The notes beneath the pieces were generated by a model. It saw nothing but the letters and a program-made list of their open reading frames with translations. It was not told the DNA's origin and made no database searches. The translations under genes and the position numbers were made by a program. Source: an uncultured Pseudomonadales bacterium (lineage in GTDB: Bacteria > Pseudomonadota > Gammaproteobacteria > Pseudomonadales > Azotimanducaceae). From it: 64,000 bases of DNA. This document shows, piece after piece, positions 30,742 to 39,436 of this stretch. The stretch lies in assembly GCA_958296405.1 (NCBI GenBank), contig OY282519.1:1-64000 (forward strand), written 5' to 3'. Within the stretch, counting starts at the first letter, position 1. Each line of letters opens with the position of its first letter.

Positions 30742-30968
30742 AGGCGCTCGACCTCAAGCCCCTGAGCCTCGTGGGCGCGCAACGCCAAGCGGAAGCCGCG
30801 AAAGTGGATTTCCACCGGATCGCCCATCGGCGCGAACCGCTTCACCGTGAACACGGTGCCCGGAATGAGGCCCAAGCTCGCAAGCCGCGGCGCCAGCGAC
30901 CCAGACTGCCGGCACGCGACGACGCGAGCGCTTTCACCCAAGGACAAGTCTGCAAGGCCGACCATCAT
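30738..30968 (-). CDS. feoA: Ferrous iron transport protein A
   Basis: A 76-residue SH3-like protein (MMVGLADLSLGESARVV ... LASLGLIPGT ... GFRLALRAHEA) that supports FeoB. ATG 30968 or the adjacent ATG 30965 is preferred; an upstream TTG (30992) in frame would place the start inside the Fur-box palindrome. First gene of the feoAB operon. Confidence 0.92.
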   Translation of the reverse strand: MMVGLADLSLGESARVVACRQSGSLAPRLASLGLIPGTVFTVKRFAPMGDPVEIHFRGFRLALRAHEAQGLEVERL

Positions 30969-30984
30969 GGCCAGCCATCTTATT

Positions 30985-31003
30985 GCAAACAATTCTTATT
31001 TGC
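30985..31003 (-). promoter_or_regulatory. Fur-box-like palindrome upstream of feoA
   Basis: The 19-bp element GCAAATAAGAATTGTTTGC (minus-strand reading) is an almost perfect inverted repeat and matches the consensus GATAATGATAATCATTATC at 11 of 19 positions. It sits 16 nt before the feoA start, in a short AT-rich island in otherwise GC-rich DNA. The fur gene itself is 140 bp away. Confidence 0.65.
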
Positions 31004-31145
31004 GATGGCGGGGCCGGGCGGCGAATGGCGGGGCGGGCTTGGGCGGCCTTGGGAGGTGCCGTGGGAGGACGAGTGTGGCGAGCTAGAGAAACGGGTGTGG
31101 GGGTGGGAGAAAAGGGCAGACGTTGGCGCCGGCAACGCCGGCCAA

Positions 31146-31550
31146 TCATCCACGAACTTTGCGGACGTACAGCACCAACTCGTGATCGACCAGTTCGTAG
31201 CCGTGCTCCGCCACCACCTCGCGCTGCAGCGCCTCGATGCGCTCGTTCACGAACTCCGTGACGGCGCCGCTGTCGATGTCCACCATGTGGTCGTGATGGG
31301 CGGTGTCCGCCAGTTCGTAGATGGCGTGGCCATCGTCGAAATTGTGCCGTTCCACGATGCCGGCGTTCTGAAGCTGCGTGAGCACGCGATACACCGTGGC
31401 CAAGCCAATGGACTCATCCTCGGCCATCAGGCGCTTGAAGACATCTTCCGCGCTCAGGTGGCGGCTCTCCGCGCCCTCCAACACCGCCAGCACCTTGAGG
31501 CGCGGCTGCGTCACCTTGAGGCCCGCGCTTTTGAGGTTGTGCTGTGGCAT
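31146..31550 (-). CDS. fur: Ferric uptake regulator Fur
   Basis: A 134-residue iron-responsive repressor. The winged-helix DNA-binding domain (about 1-80) has VTQPRLKVLAVLE and LATVYRVLTQLQNAGIV; the metal/dimerisation domain has HHDHMVDIDSG and HGYELVDHELVLYVRK. ATG 31550 fits the family N-terminus (MPQHNLKSAGLKVTQPR). The protein has no cysteine: the usual CxxC zinc site near HHDHxxC is replaced by VDIDSG. Transcribed in the same direction as feoAB, with a separate promoter region between. It probably represses feoAB through the palindrome at 30985. Confidence 0.95.
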   Translation of the reverse strand: MPQHNLKSAGLKVTQPRLKVLAVLEGAESRHLSAEDVFKRLMAEDESIGLATVYRVLTQLQNAGIVERHNFDDGHAIYELADTAHHDHMVDIDSGAVTEFVNERIEALQREVVAEHGYELVDHELVLYVRKVRG

Positions 31551-31765
31551 GGGCGCTCTCCTTGTGCATGCGCGATGCGGGACTATGCGGGCCAGCTCCT
31601 CGCTCGCCCCCTTGCGACAGGCAAGCCCGACCGGAGGACCGAACCCGATGCGCCCATTATCGCCACGCCACCACGCCAAATCCAAGGCGCGAGGCTCGCA
31701 CGAATGCTAGGAGACCGCCCGTCCGCGCACAGGAGCTCGCACTCCGACGGGGACCACCGGCCACA

Positions 31766-32860
31766 TCACGCTCGCGGTGTGCCATCGCCGAGACGCACAC
31801 CGGCCATCGTTTCGAAATCGTCGTTGGAGAGGTACCCGTATCTTTTGCCTTGATGACCGATGATGCGAACTGCGTAGGCGTCGAGCCGACGTCCGATCGC
31901 GTCGTCCTTTGCATAGATGCGCAGCTCGTAGCCACTCTCGCGAATGCGCGAGATCGCGGCGATGTCACCGGGACGCGCCAAGCCCGTGCCGCGCAGAGGA
32001 CCGGTTCCCAATCGGAAGTCTAGATTGTTATCCGCCTCGAAAGTCACTCGAACCTTCGATTGCCGACCAAGCTCAACAAATCGCACTTCTACTTGGCACG
32101 AGTAGGTGCGCTTCAGCCCCCGGCGATTGGTAACGGTCAACGGTGGGAAGAAGTCGTAGCAGTCCTTGCTAAGCCAGAAATACTGTGTGCCCTTGCTCTC
32201 GCTGGTGCCGGGCGCGGCGTTGACACGAACGGTGTCGGCGTGTCCCAAACGCAAGATCATCGTAACTTCGTTCGTCTCGTCGAGAACGACCGTCGAGGCT
32301 TCCTCGTCGTACAGTAGCCGCCACGCCGGCGCAGACACCTCACTCAAGGTTGGCCGCAGGATGGTCCAACGCTGCGCTAGCAAGTTCTCTACCAGCCCCT
32401 GCCAAGTGAAGCCCATTTCTCGCGTCGATGGCTGGTCTAGGAGAACTGCCATCTCTACGTTTTGCGCCATGCCAGGACCTGTGAAATTGCCGCTAGTAAC
32501 CACCAACATGTCGCCCGTGCTCGTCGCAGAACCATAGCTCTTGACATGCATCAGCCGCTTGCGGTTGACAACATACACATCGGCCCCGCAGCCGAGCATC
32601 TCGCGTACCACCTGCCTGCTCGTCACTCTCTGGTTTGCGCTGCCGGCGAAGATGGCGATGATCTTTCCGCCCATCTCCACATGATCTTTGAACACAGAGA
32701 AGAACCGGACGCCACCGTTGTAGTTGGCGAACGCCGACACGATGTAGAGAGTCCCGTCCCCGAGCGCGTGTTCGCGCAGCCACACCTGCTCTAAGAACGC
32801 CACGAGCCCTCGGTTTGCCCCTGTCGCGTAGATGTGAGGATGAACGGCAAGCTCGTTCAT
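31766..32860 (-). CDS. Phospholipase D-fold restriction endonuclease, BfiI/NgoFVII-like
   Basis: A 364-residue predicted type II restriction endonuclease. The N-terminal half is a PLD-fold nuclease with a single HKD-type motif: His105-x-Lys107 in RLMHVKSYG, Asn125 in TSGNFTGPG and Glu136 in QNVEMAV. BfiI, a metal-independent type IIS enzyme of about the same length, uses one such motif per subunit as a dimer (from memory its nucleophile is also His105). The C-terminal half (about 195-364), with FWLSKDCYDFFPP and RYGYLSNDDFETMAGV, would be the B3-like DNA-recognition domain. Its ATG overlaps the stop of an upstream methyltransferase by 4 nt, and two methyltransferases precede it, as in the BfiI system. 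Base composition is less GC-rich than the flanks. Target sequence unknown. Confidence 0.82.
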   Translation of the reverse strand: MNELAVHPHIYATGANRGLVAFLEQVWLREHALGDGTLYIVSAFANYNGGVRFFSVFKDHVEMGGKIIAIFAGSANQRVTSRQVVREMLGCGADVYVVNRKRLMHVKSYGSATSTGDMLVVTSGNFTGPGMAQNVEMAVLLDQPSTREMGFTWQGLVENLLAQRWTILRPTLSEVSAPAWRLLYDEEASTVVLDETNEVTMILRLGHADTVRVNAAPGTSESKGTQYFWLSKDCYDFFPPLTVTNRRGLKRTYSCQVEVRFVELGRQSKVRVTFEADNNLDFRLGTGPLRGTGLARPGDIAAISRIRESGYELRIYAKDDAIGRRLDAYAVRIIGHQGKRYGYLSNDDFETMAGVRLGDGTPRA

Positions 32861-34338
32861 GATGCACGTAGCACGACCAGCGTTTCGCGCGCAATCGCGT
32901 TGTTCATGTGGTAGCCGTAGCGGTGGTAGGTTTGTAGCGGCAGCTCCTCTTCAATAGCCCAGCCATTGCTCGCAGCCAGATTGGCGAGGTGCCTTGGCGT
33001 TTCGATGTCGTAGCGGATGCCGCCCAGCACCGAGTGGTTGCAGCCGGCGATGAATGCAAACGGTGCCTGCTCACGCACTACTCGACGGATGGCACGGAAG
33101 GCATCCTGCATGTTGCGGAAGTATCGATAGAGCAGGACTGGCACGGCCTGACGACGAAAACCGTCGTCATTCCCCACGGCATCGGCCAGCCGGCGACAGA
33201 AGGAGACTTCCGCTTCCGGCAGCTCGGCCTGGTTAACCTCCAACGCAGCCCGTAGGTTGTTGCGCCGTTGGCCATGAAACTCGCGGCTACCAACTAGCGT
33301 CGCCTCCAATCGGAGGATGTCGTCGGGCCGACCTAGCTTGAGCCAAACTAAAGACAGCCGCTGCGTATCTACATACGGCAGCGCCATCGCGTAGGGCGGG
33401 CTGGTGATGGCTGCATCGAATGGCGATGGCAGGTCCGAACCGGCCAACACGGTTGCGTCACCAAGCATTGCCCGACTTGACGCGCAGCCTTCGCCGAGCA
33501 AGCGCTGGGCGGCTTCAATGCGCGTGATGGAGCGTCGGCAGGCATCATGGAACGACGCAAGGAACGGCGTGCTTGGAAGCGGTGACTTGCGGCGTCGCAC
33601 ACGAAGATCCTGCGGATCTTGCAGCGAGTAGTCGCGCAGCAGATTGCTGGCTATGGTTAGAAAGACAGGCGCCAGCTTCCCCGTGGCGGTGTGGATCTTA
33701 CAACGCAGCACCTCTATGGCTTGCAGAGTTTCGAACGTGAACCAAGAACGCAAGTACCTATTGCGCCGGTCGTCGGCGTCAGCTGGGCTGGCCACCTTCC
33801 CGCTCAACGAGGCGACAAGCCCACGATGCGCTTCCCAGAGCTCGCCTGCAGGTGTGGCAAGTGCTTGGAGTTTGGCGTTGCTGACAAACACCGCTAACGG
33901 GTTAATGTCCACACCGTAGCCCGTCGCCCCGACGTGAGCGCACTCGATCAATGCCGTGCCGCTGCCGCAAAAGGGATCCAGAACACGTTGGCCAGGCATG
34001 ATCCCAAACATGTTGAGCAGAGCCTTGGCAACCTGGGGGTTGAATTTGCCTTTGTACTCGTGCAAGCCATGAACGGAGTACCGCGTCGCCTGACGTGCCT
34101 TGCCTTTGCGAGCTGTGTTTTCGAGACAGCTTTGGTGTGTCTCGGAGATGCCATCGTTATGGTGGACCTTGGCAACATAGGTGAGCCTAGCCGCAAGGTC
34201 GTGGCTCGGGTCGCCGTGCAACTCCAGCCCGCCAAGCGTCTCACGCAGCGGCGGCTCTGGGAACAAAGCCGTGACTTCACGCAGCGCCAGCTCCTTCTCG
34301 TACGCGTAGTATCGGTATCCGTGCCAGAGTAACTTCAC
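32857..34338 (-). CDS. DNA methyltransferase 1 of the BfiI-like system
   Basis: A 493-residue S-adenosylmethionine-dependent DNA methyltransferase of the N4-cytosine/N6-adenine class. Motif I is DPFCGSGT (residues 121-128), preceded by HEYKGKFNPQVAKALL; the catalytic motif IV is TSPPY (312-316). Motif I precedes motif IV, with about 185 residues between them that may hold target recognition. Start and stop overlap the neighbouring operon genes by 4 nt. In BfiI-type systems two N4-cytosine enzymes protect the two strands of an asymmetric site, which fits a pair here. Which base is modified cannot be read from sequence. Confidence 0.88.
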   Translation of the reverse strand: MKLLWHGYRYYAYEKELALREVTALFPEPPLRETLGGLELHGDPSHDLAARLTYVAKVHHNDGISETHQSCLENTARKGKARQATRYSVHGLHEYKGKFNPQVAKALLNMFGIMPGQRVLDPFCGSGTALIECAHVGATGYGVDINPLAVFVSNAKLQALATPAGELWEAHRGLVASLSGKVASPADADDRRNRYLRSWFTFETLQAIEVLRCKIHTATGKLAPVFLTIASNLLRDYSLQDPQDLRVRRRKSPLPSTPFLASFHDACRRSITRIEAAQRLLGEGCASSRAMLGDATVLAGSDLPSPFDAAITSPPYAMALPYVDTQRLSLVWLKLGRPDDILRLEATLVGSREFHGQRRNNLRAALEVNQAELPEAEVSFCRRLADAVGNDDGFRRQAVPVLLYRYFRNMQDAFRAIRRVVREQAPFAFIAGCNHSVLGGIRYDIETPRHLANLAASNGWAIEEELPLQTYHRYGYHMNNAIARETLVVLRAS

Positions 34339-35465
34339 GCAACTGGCGGCCTCTGCCGCTGCAGTACTAGGATCGCCTCCTTGTTGATGGTGCCGTAGGA
34401 AGGGTTGAACGATTTGCGCTTAGCGGCGAGAACTCGCTCAGCGCAGAAGAGCCTAATGAAACCCAACTCATTGGCAACTTCCTCAATGATCTTGGCGTTG
34501 TTGACCATACGGCCATGAATGCGAGAACGACCTATGACGAAGCAGACGTAGCCACCGCCGACTAATACTTGCCCCAATCTTGCGAACGTGTGCGACATCT
34601 GTTCAGCAAAGTGCTCCGCAGTATGGCCATGGCGCTTAAAAAAGTGCGCTCGCGCGCCAATTTCGCGCGCCTTTACCGCCAACGGATCGAAGCCTAGCCA
34701 GTACATCCGGTACTTGTGGTACAGCCAATATTCGTAGGCATTTGGATAGGGCGGCGAAGTAATGACGGCACCGATCGGCTCGGCAATCTGGCTGGCCTCA
34801 AGACGAAGCGTGTCGGCTTCGAGCACCGTTGCTGGCGCAAGGGGGTAATTCCTCGCCGCCAAGGCGGATTGAACGCGGCCCGCCGCTCGCAGGAATGCCG
34901 TGAACACGTCGTTTCCGACAATGTCCTTGTCCACCGCGGCATACCGCGTGTCGCTGTCTTGGTTCGAAACGCGCACGATGATGCTGGAGAACGCCAACCT
35001 GAGCGCATCGCGGTGACTCAACGGCGCGTCCGACAGGGCACCGCGCAGCGCCGCAAGAGCCCGCTGCACTGGGGCTTTGAACCAATGATCCAAGTTGGGA
35101 ATGTTCGGCACAGCTGCGGCAGCGCTTCGAGCCGCATCGACAACCAACGCTGCTGCCTCCCCAAGGTCTCTTGGCGTCGGCGACGTCTTCACCCGCGAGA
35201 TCAAGCAGGCAATGGGATTGAGATCAACGCCCACTGACGCTATTCCAAGCCGCTGACACTCCACAAGCGTTGTGCCGCTGCCGCAGAATGGGTCAAGCAC
35301 TGCCGTTCCAGCCGGAACGGGCAAGGTGCTGAGCAGGGCACGCGGCAAGTCGGCGACGAACTTAGCGGGATACGGGTGCATGCCTTCTATAGGGCTATGC
35401 ACCACACGCTCTGGGAAGTCCCAATCGGTCTCTGCGAGCTTGGCCGCTAGCGATGAGCCGAGCAT
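34335..35465 (-). CDS. DNA methyltransferase 2 of the BfiI-like system
   Basis: A 376-residue DNA methyltransferase. Motif I is DPFCGSGT (58-65) preceded by GMHPYPAKFVADLPRALL; motif IV is TSPPY (236-240) followed by PNAYEYWLYHKYRMYWLG. ATG 35465 was chosen because conserved sequence begins just after it; the open frame continues to 35708 but that part is Arg-rich and looks non-coding. First gene of the three-gene operon, overlapping methyltransferase 1 by 4 nt. Its architecture matches its neighbour, so the two probably arose from a common ancestor and methylate the two strands of one site. Confidence 0.87.
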   Translation of the reverse strand: MLGSSLAAKLAETDWDFPERVVHSPIEGMHPYPAKFVADLPRALLSTLPVPAGTAVLDPFCGSGTTLVECQRLGIASVGVDLNPIACLISRVKTSPTPRDLGEAAALVVDAARSAAAAVPNIPNLDHWFKAPVQRALAALRGALSDAPLSHRDALRLAFSSIIVRVSNQDSDTRYAAVDKDIVGNDVFTAFLRAAGRVQSALAARNYPLAPATVLEADTLRLEASQIAEPIGAVITSPPYPNAYEYWLYHKYRMYWLGFDPLAVKAREIGARAHFFKRHGHTAEHFAEQMSHTFARLGQVLVGGGYVCFVIGRSRIHGRMVNNAKIIEEVANELGFIRLFCAERVLAAKRKSFNPSYGTINKEAILVLQRQRPPVA

Positions 35466-35815
35466 ACCTTCACCGCAAACACCAAGCCTCGAAGCCGTCG
35501 GCCAATGCGCCACCGCAGCGACAGAACCGCCGGAATCGCCAAGCGTGTTCCGTCTGCTGAGCGCACCGAGCGAAAGCGCCGTACCAGTTCCACTATGCCA
35601 CAAGACGACCGTGGGCCGCATCCTGCAGTGGAGGATCGCGAACGTGCGGGCGCGGGCGCGAGGTAATCGATGCCACGCATCCTTCCACCCCGCGGCCCTC
35701 GCGCTCAACGGCGGTGCCCGCAGGCTAGCTCGCCCGCTTGCGGCCTTGCGCCGTACAACCGCCCCCGCTTCCCATACAATCAGCCGATCATCCCGCGTTC
35801 TTGAGGGGGAACGCC

Positions 35816-37015
35816 ATGCTGAACCTTTCCGTTCCAGACAACGTTTCGGGGCTGCGCTCGAAGGTGCTCAACTTCGTCGAGCACGAGATCTATCCGGTGG
35901 AATCGGATATGTATTCCGAGACGCCGGAGAAGCGGCGCGCGCTGATGCGCAGCCTCATGGCCAAGGCCAAAGCGGAGGGGCTGTGGGCCCTCGGCCATCC
36001 CGAAGAGATTGGCGGTGGCGGCTTGCCGTTCATGGACTACGTCTTCATCAACGAAGTGGTCGGGCGCTCGCCCATCGCCACCGCCGCGCTCGGCACCCAC
36101 TCGCTGCAAGATTCCATCATGCTGCATCGCTATGCCAACGACGAGTGGCGCGACAAGTACCTGGCGCCGCTGGTGGCCGGCGAGGTGTATCCGAGCTTCG
36201 GCATGACAGAGCCGGACGTCGCCAGTTCAGACCCGACGCAACTGCAGACCCGCGCCGAGCTCGAAGGCGACGATTGGGTCATCAACGGGCGCAAGTGGTT
36301 CACCTCCGGCGCCGCCACCGCCGCCTACACCACCGCGATGGTGCGCACGGAGCCGGACGACACGCCGGCGCACGCAGCGTTCTCCATGATCGTGGTGCCC
36401 ACAGAAACGCCCGGCTACAACATCATCCGCGACGTGCGCGTGATGGGCGACTACGACGGCCACTACGAAGTGGCGTACGACAACGTGCGGGTGCCGAAGG
36501 AGAACTTGCTGGGGCCGCGCGGCCAAGGCTTCCAAATCGCCCAACACCGCTTGGGCCCGGGCCGCATCTTTCACTGCATGCGCTGGCTCGGCCAAGCCCA
36601 GCGCGCGTTCGACCTGATGTGTGAGCGCGCCAACTCCCGGGTGGCGTTCGGCAAGCCCTTGGGCCAGCACCAGCAGATTCAGAAGTTCATCTTCGACACG
36701 GCCTGCGAAATACAAGCCAGCCGCATGTTGACGCTGCATGCGGCGCAGAAGATCGACCAAGGCGACGAAGCGCGCGTGGAGATCGGCCTCATCAAGGTGT
36801 ACGGCGCCAAGATGCTGCACAACGCCATCGACCGCGCCATTCAGGTGCATGGGGCCAAGGGCGTCACCGAAGACACGCCGTTGGAGCGCATGTACCGCCA
36901 CGCCCGCTTCGCCCGCATCTACGACGGCGCGGACGAGGTGCATGTGCAAACCACGGCGCGGCGCATCCTGCGGCTTTACGCCGGCGGCGGCAGCTTCGAT
37001 TTCGGCGCCCGCTAG
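35816..37015 (+). CDS. Acyl-CoA dehydrogenase
   Basis: A 399-residue FAD-dependent acyl-CoA dehydrogenase. N-terminal helical domain, central FAD-binding beta domain with SFGMTEPDVASSDPTQL and WVINGRKWFTSGA, and C-terminal domain with RVAFGKPLGQHQQIQ and QVHGAKGVTEDTPLERMYRHAR. ATG 35816 has a good ribosome binding site (GAGGGGGA). The long N-terminus and sequence style match the ACAD10/11-like and short-branched groups rather than short-chain enzymes, but chain specificity is not certain. It opens a collinear cluster of nine genes. Confidence 0.92.
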   Translation: MLNLSVPDNVSGLRSKVLNFVEHEIYPVESDMYSETPEKRRALMRSLMAKAKAEGLWALGHPEEIGGGGLPFMDYVFINEVVGRSPIATAALGTHSLQDSIMLHRYANDEWRDKYLAPLVAGEVYPSFGMTEPDVASSDPTQLQTRAELEGDDWVINGRKWFTSGAATAAYTTAMVRTEPDDTPAHAAFSMIVVPTETPGYNIIRDVRVMGDYDGHYEVAYDNVRVPKENLLGPRGQGFQIAQHRLGPGRIFHCMRWLGQAQRAFDLMCERANSRVAFGKPLGQHQQIQKFIFDTACEIQASRMLTLHAAQKIDQGDEARVEIGLIKVYGAKMLHNAIDRAIQVHGAKGVTEDTPLERMYRHARFARIYDGADEVHVQTTARRILRLYAGGGSFDFGAR

Positions 37016-37065
37016 GTGCCAGCTAGGCAGGCACTCGCGTCCGGCGTTCGGGTAGGGAGGAATCC

Positions 37066-37791
37066 ATGACTGGCGAACAACCGCTGGGTTGGGGTGAGGA
37101 GCGCGCCGCCAAGGGCGTAGTGGAGCGCGCCTTCGCCATCGAGGTGGCTGGGCGCCGCGTGCCGGGCGCGTGCTGGCGGCCGGAAGGCGGCGACGCCCCC
37201 ACCGGCCTCGTGATGCTCGGCCACGGCGGTGGCGCGAACAAACGCGCGCCGTATCTCCTCGCCATCGCCAGATGGCTGGCGCGGCGCCATGGCATCGCCG
37301 CCTTCGCCATCGACGCCCCCGGCCACGGCGACAGGCTGCCGCCGGGCGCCGAGCCAAACTTCGAGAACGCCTGGCAGGCGCCGGAGACCACGGACAACAC
37401 CATCGCAGATTGGCACGGCGCGCTGGAGTTCGTGCAGAGTGCGGTCGGCACGACGCCGCTCGGCTATTGGGGCCTCTCCATGGGCACGATGATGGGGCTG
37501 CCGCTCATCGCCGGCACACCGGCCGTGCGGGTGGCCCTGCTCGGGCTGATGGGGGTGTGGGGGCCAACGGCGGAGCGGCTGCGCCAAGACGCGCCAGTGC
37601 TCGCCTGCCCGGTGCGTTTCCTAGTGCAGTGGGACGACGAGATCGTGCCGCGCGAGACGGCGCTCACCTTGTTCACCCTCATCGGCAGCGAACAGAAGAC
37701 GCTGCATGGCAATCCGGGCCGCCACCAAGCCGTGCCGGCGCAGGAAATGCGCGCCTCCACAGGCTTCCTGGCCGCCCACCTCAAGGCATAA
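37066..37791 (+). CDS. Alpha/beta hydrolase (dienelactone hydrolase-like)
   Basis: A 241-residue alpha/beta hydrolase. Nucleophile Ser138 lies in YWGLSMGTMMG; the likely Asp is in VQWDDEIVP near 188 and the His in GRHQAVPAQE near 224. The oxyanion region LGHGGGANKRAP is clear. It could hydrolyse an ester, lactone or thioester produced by the cluster. It begins 50 nt after the acyl-CoA dehydrogenase and ends 19 nt before the ABC gene, so it is probably part of one operon. Confidence 0.85.
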   Translation: MTGEQPLGWGEERAAKGVVERAFAIEVAGRRVPGACWRPEGGDAPTGLVMLGHGGGANKRAPYLLAIARWLARRHGIAAFAIDAPGHGDRLPPGAEPNFENAWQAPETTDNTIADWHGALEFVQSAVGTTPLGYWGLSMGTMMGLPLIAGTPAVRVALLGLMGVWGPTAERLRQDAPVLACPVRFLVQWDDEIVPRETALTLFTLIGSEQKTLHGNPGRHQAVPAQEMRASTGFLAAHLKA

Positions 37792-37810
37792 AGCACGGCG
37801 CGACGCAAGC

Positions 37811-39421
37811 GTGGCCGCGACGCTCCTACAAGTCCGCGACTTGCATGTGAGCTTCGGCGACCTGCCCGCGGTGAAGGGCGTCTCCTTCGACATCGAGGCC
37901 GGGGAAACCGTGGCGTTGGTCGGCGAATCCGGCTCCGGCAAATCCGTCACCGCGCTGTCCGTGCTGCAGTTGCTGCCCTATCCGCTGGCGAGCCATCCGC
38001 GCGGCAGCATCCTGTTCGAGGGCGAAGAGCTCATCGGGGCAGACAAGGCGCGGCTCCTAGACGTGCGCGGCGGCAAGGTGAGCATGGTTTTCCAAGAACC
38101 GATGACCTCGCTGAATCCGCTGCACACCATCGCCAAGCAGGTGGGCGAATCGCTGGTGGCACACAAGCGGCTGCACCCCAAGGCGGCGCTGCAGCGCACG
38201 CTGGAACTGCTGCGGCGCGTGGGCCTCCAAGACGCCGAGCAGCGCCTCGGCGCCTATCCGCATGAGCTTTCCGGCGGCCAGCGCCAGCGCGTGATGATCG
38301 CCATGGCGTTGGCCAACGAGCCACGCCTGCTCATTGCGGACGAGCCCACCACCGCGCTGGACGTCACCATCCAGGCGCAGATTTTGGAGCTGCTGCGCGA
38401 ATTGCAGGACGAGCTCGACATGGCGCTGCTGCTCATCACGCACGATCTCACCACGGTGCGCGCCATGGCAGACCGCGTGTGCGTGATGACCGATGGCGAG
38501 ATCGTGGAAGCCGGCGAGGCCGAGCGCGTCTTCAACGCACCGCACCACGCCTACACGCGGCATCTGCTCGCAGCCGAGCCGAAGGGCGAGCCGGCGCGGG
38601 ACAATCCCGCGGCGCCGGTGGTGGCGGCCGCGCACGATCTCACGGTGAAGTACCCCGTCAGCAAGGGTTGGTTCGGCGCCAAGCGCTACTTCGCCGCGGT
38701 GAAGAACGTGGATGTGACGGTGCGGGCTGGCCAAACGGTGGGCGTCGTCGGCGAATCCGGCTCCGGCAAGACGACGCTGGGCCTCGCCATGCTGCGCCTC
38801 ATCCGCGCCAGCGGCCGCATCCACTTCGAGAACCGTGATTTGGGCACGATGAAGCGCCGCGCCCTCACCGGGCTGCGCCGGGACATGCAGGTGGTGTTCC
38901 AAGACCCGTACGGTTCGCTGTCGCCGCGCATGACGGTGCAGCACATCGTCGAGGAGGGCCTGCGCGTGCATTATCCGCGCGTACCCGTCGACGAGCGACG
39001 CAACCAAGTGTCAGCGGTGCTCACCGAGGTGGGGCTTGACCCAGCGCACATGGATCGCTATCCGCACGAGTTCTCCGGCGGCCAGCGGCAACGCATCTCC
39101 ATCGCCAGGGCCATGGTGCTGAAGCCGCGCTTCGTGGTGCTCGATGAGCCCACCTCCGCCCTCGACATGTCCGTGCAGGCGCAGATTGTGGACCTGCTGC
39201 GCGCCCTGCAGCGCGCGCACGGCTTGGGGTATCTCTTCGTCAGCCACGACTTGAAGGTGGTGCGCGCCCTCGCCAACTGGATCATCGTGATGCGCGATGG
39301 CGAGATCGTCGAGCAAGGGCCCGCCAACGATGTGTTTGAACGCCCGCGCCACGATTATTCGAAGGCGCTCTTCGCCGCGGCCTTGGACTTGGCTGTGGAC
39401 GAACGCGCGGTGCGCCAGTAG
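37811..39421 (+). CDS. Double ABC ATPase of a peptide/opine-type transporter
   Basis: A 536-residue fusion of two oligopeptide-type ABC ATPase domains (DppD-DppF order, YejF/GsiA-like). Domain 1 has Walker A GESGSGKS (38-45) and signature LSGGQRQR; domain 2 has GESGSGKT and FSGGQRQR, each with its Walker B ([24 protein letters not shown]). It would energise uptake of peptides or related compounds together with two permeases and a binding protein, but none of these is encoded nearby. GTG 37811 lies 19 nt after the hydrolase; upstream in-frame codons lie inside that gene. Confidence 0.92.
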   Translation: MAATLLQVRDLHVSFGDLPAVKGVSFDIEAGETVALVGESGSGKSVTALSVLQLLPYPLASHPRGSILFEGEELIGADKARLLDVRGGKVSMVFQEPMTSLNPLHTIAKQVGESLVAHKRLHPKAALQRTLELLRRVGLQDAEQRLGAYPHELSGGQRQRVMIAMALANEPRLLIADEPTTALDVTIQAQILELLRELQDELDMALLLITHDLTTVRAMADRVCVMTDGEIVEAGEAERVFNAPHHAYTRHLLAAEPKGEPARDNPAAPVVAAAHDLTVKYPVSKGWFGAKRYFAAVKNVDVTVRAGQTVGVVGESGSGKTTLGLAMLRLIRASGRIHFENRDLGTMKRRALTGLRRDMQVVFQDPYGSLSPRMTVQHIVEEGLRVHYPRVPVDERRNQVSAVLTEVGLDPAHMDRYPHEFSGGQRQRISIARAMVLKPRFVVLDEPTSALDMSVQAQIVDLLRALQRAHGLGYLFVSHDLKVVRALANWIIVMRDGEIVEQGPANDVFERPRHDYSKALFAAALDLAVDERAVRQ

Positions 39422-39436
39422 GCGGCACAGCGGCCT

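Noticed and set aside
35466-35708. N-terminal extension of methyltransferase 2
   Set aside because: Arg/Ala-rich with no conserved feature; homology-like sequence begins at ATG 35465.
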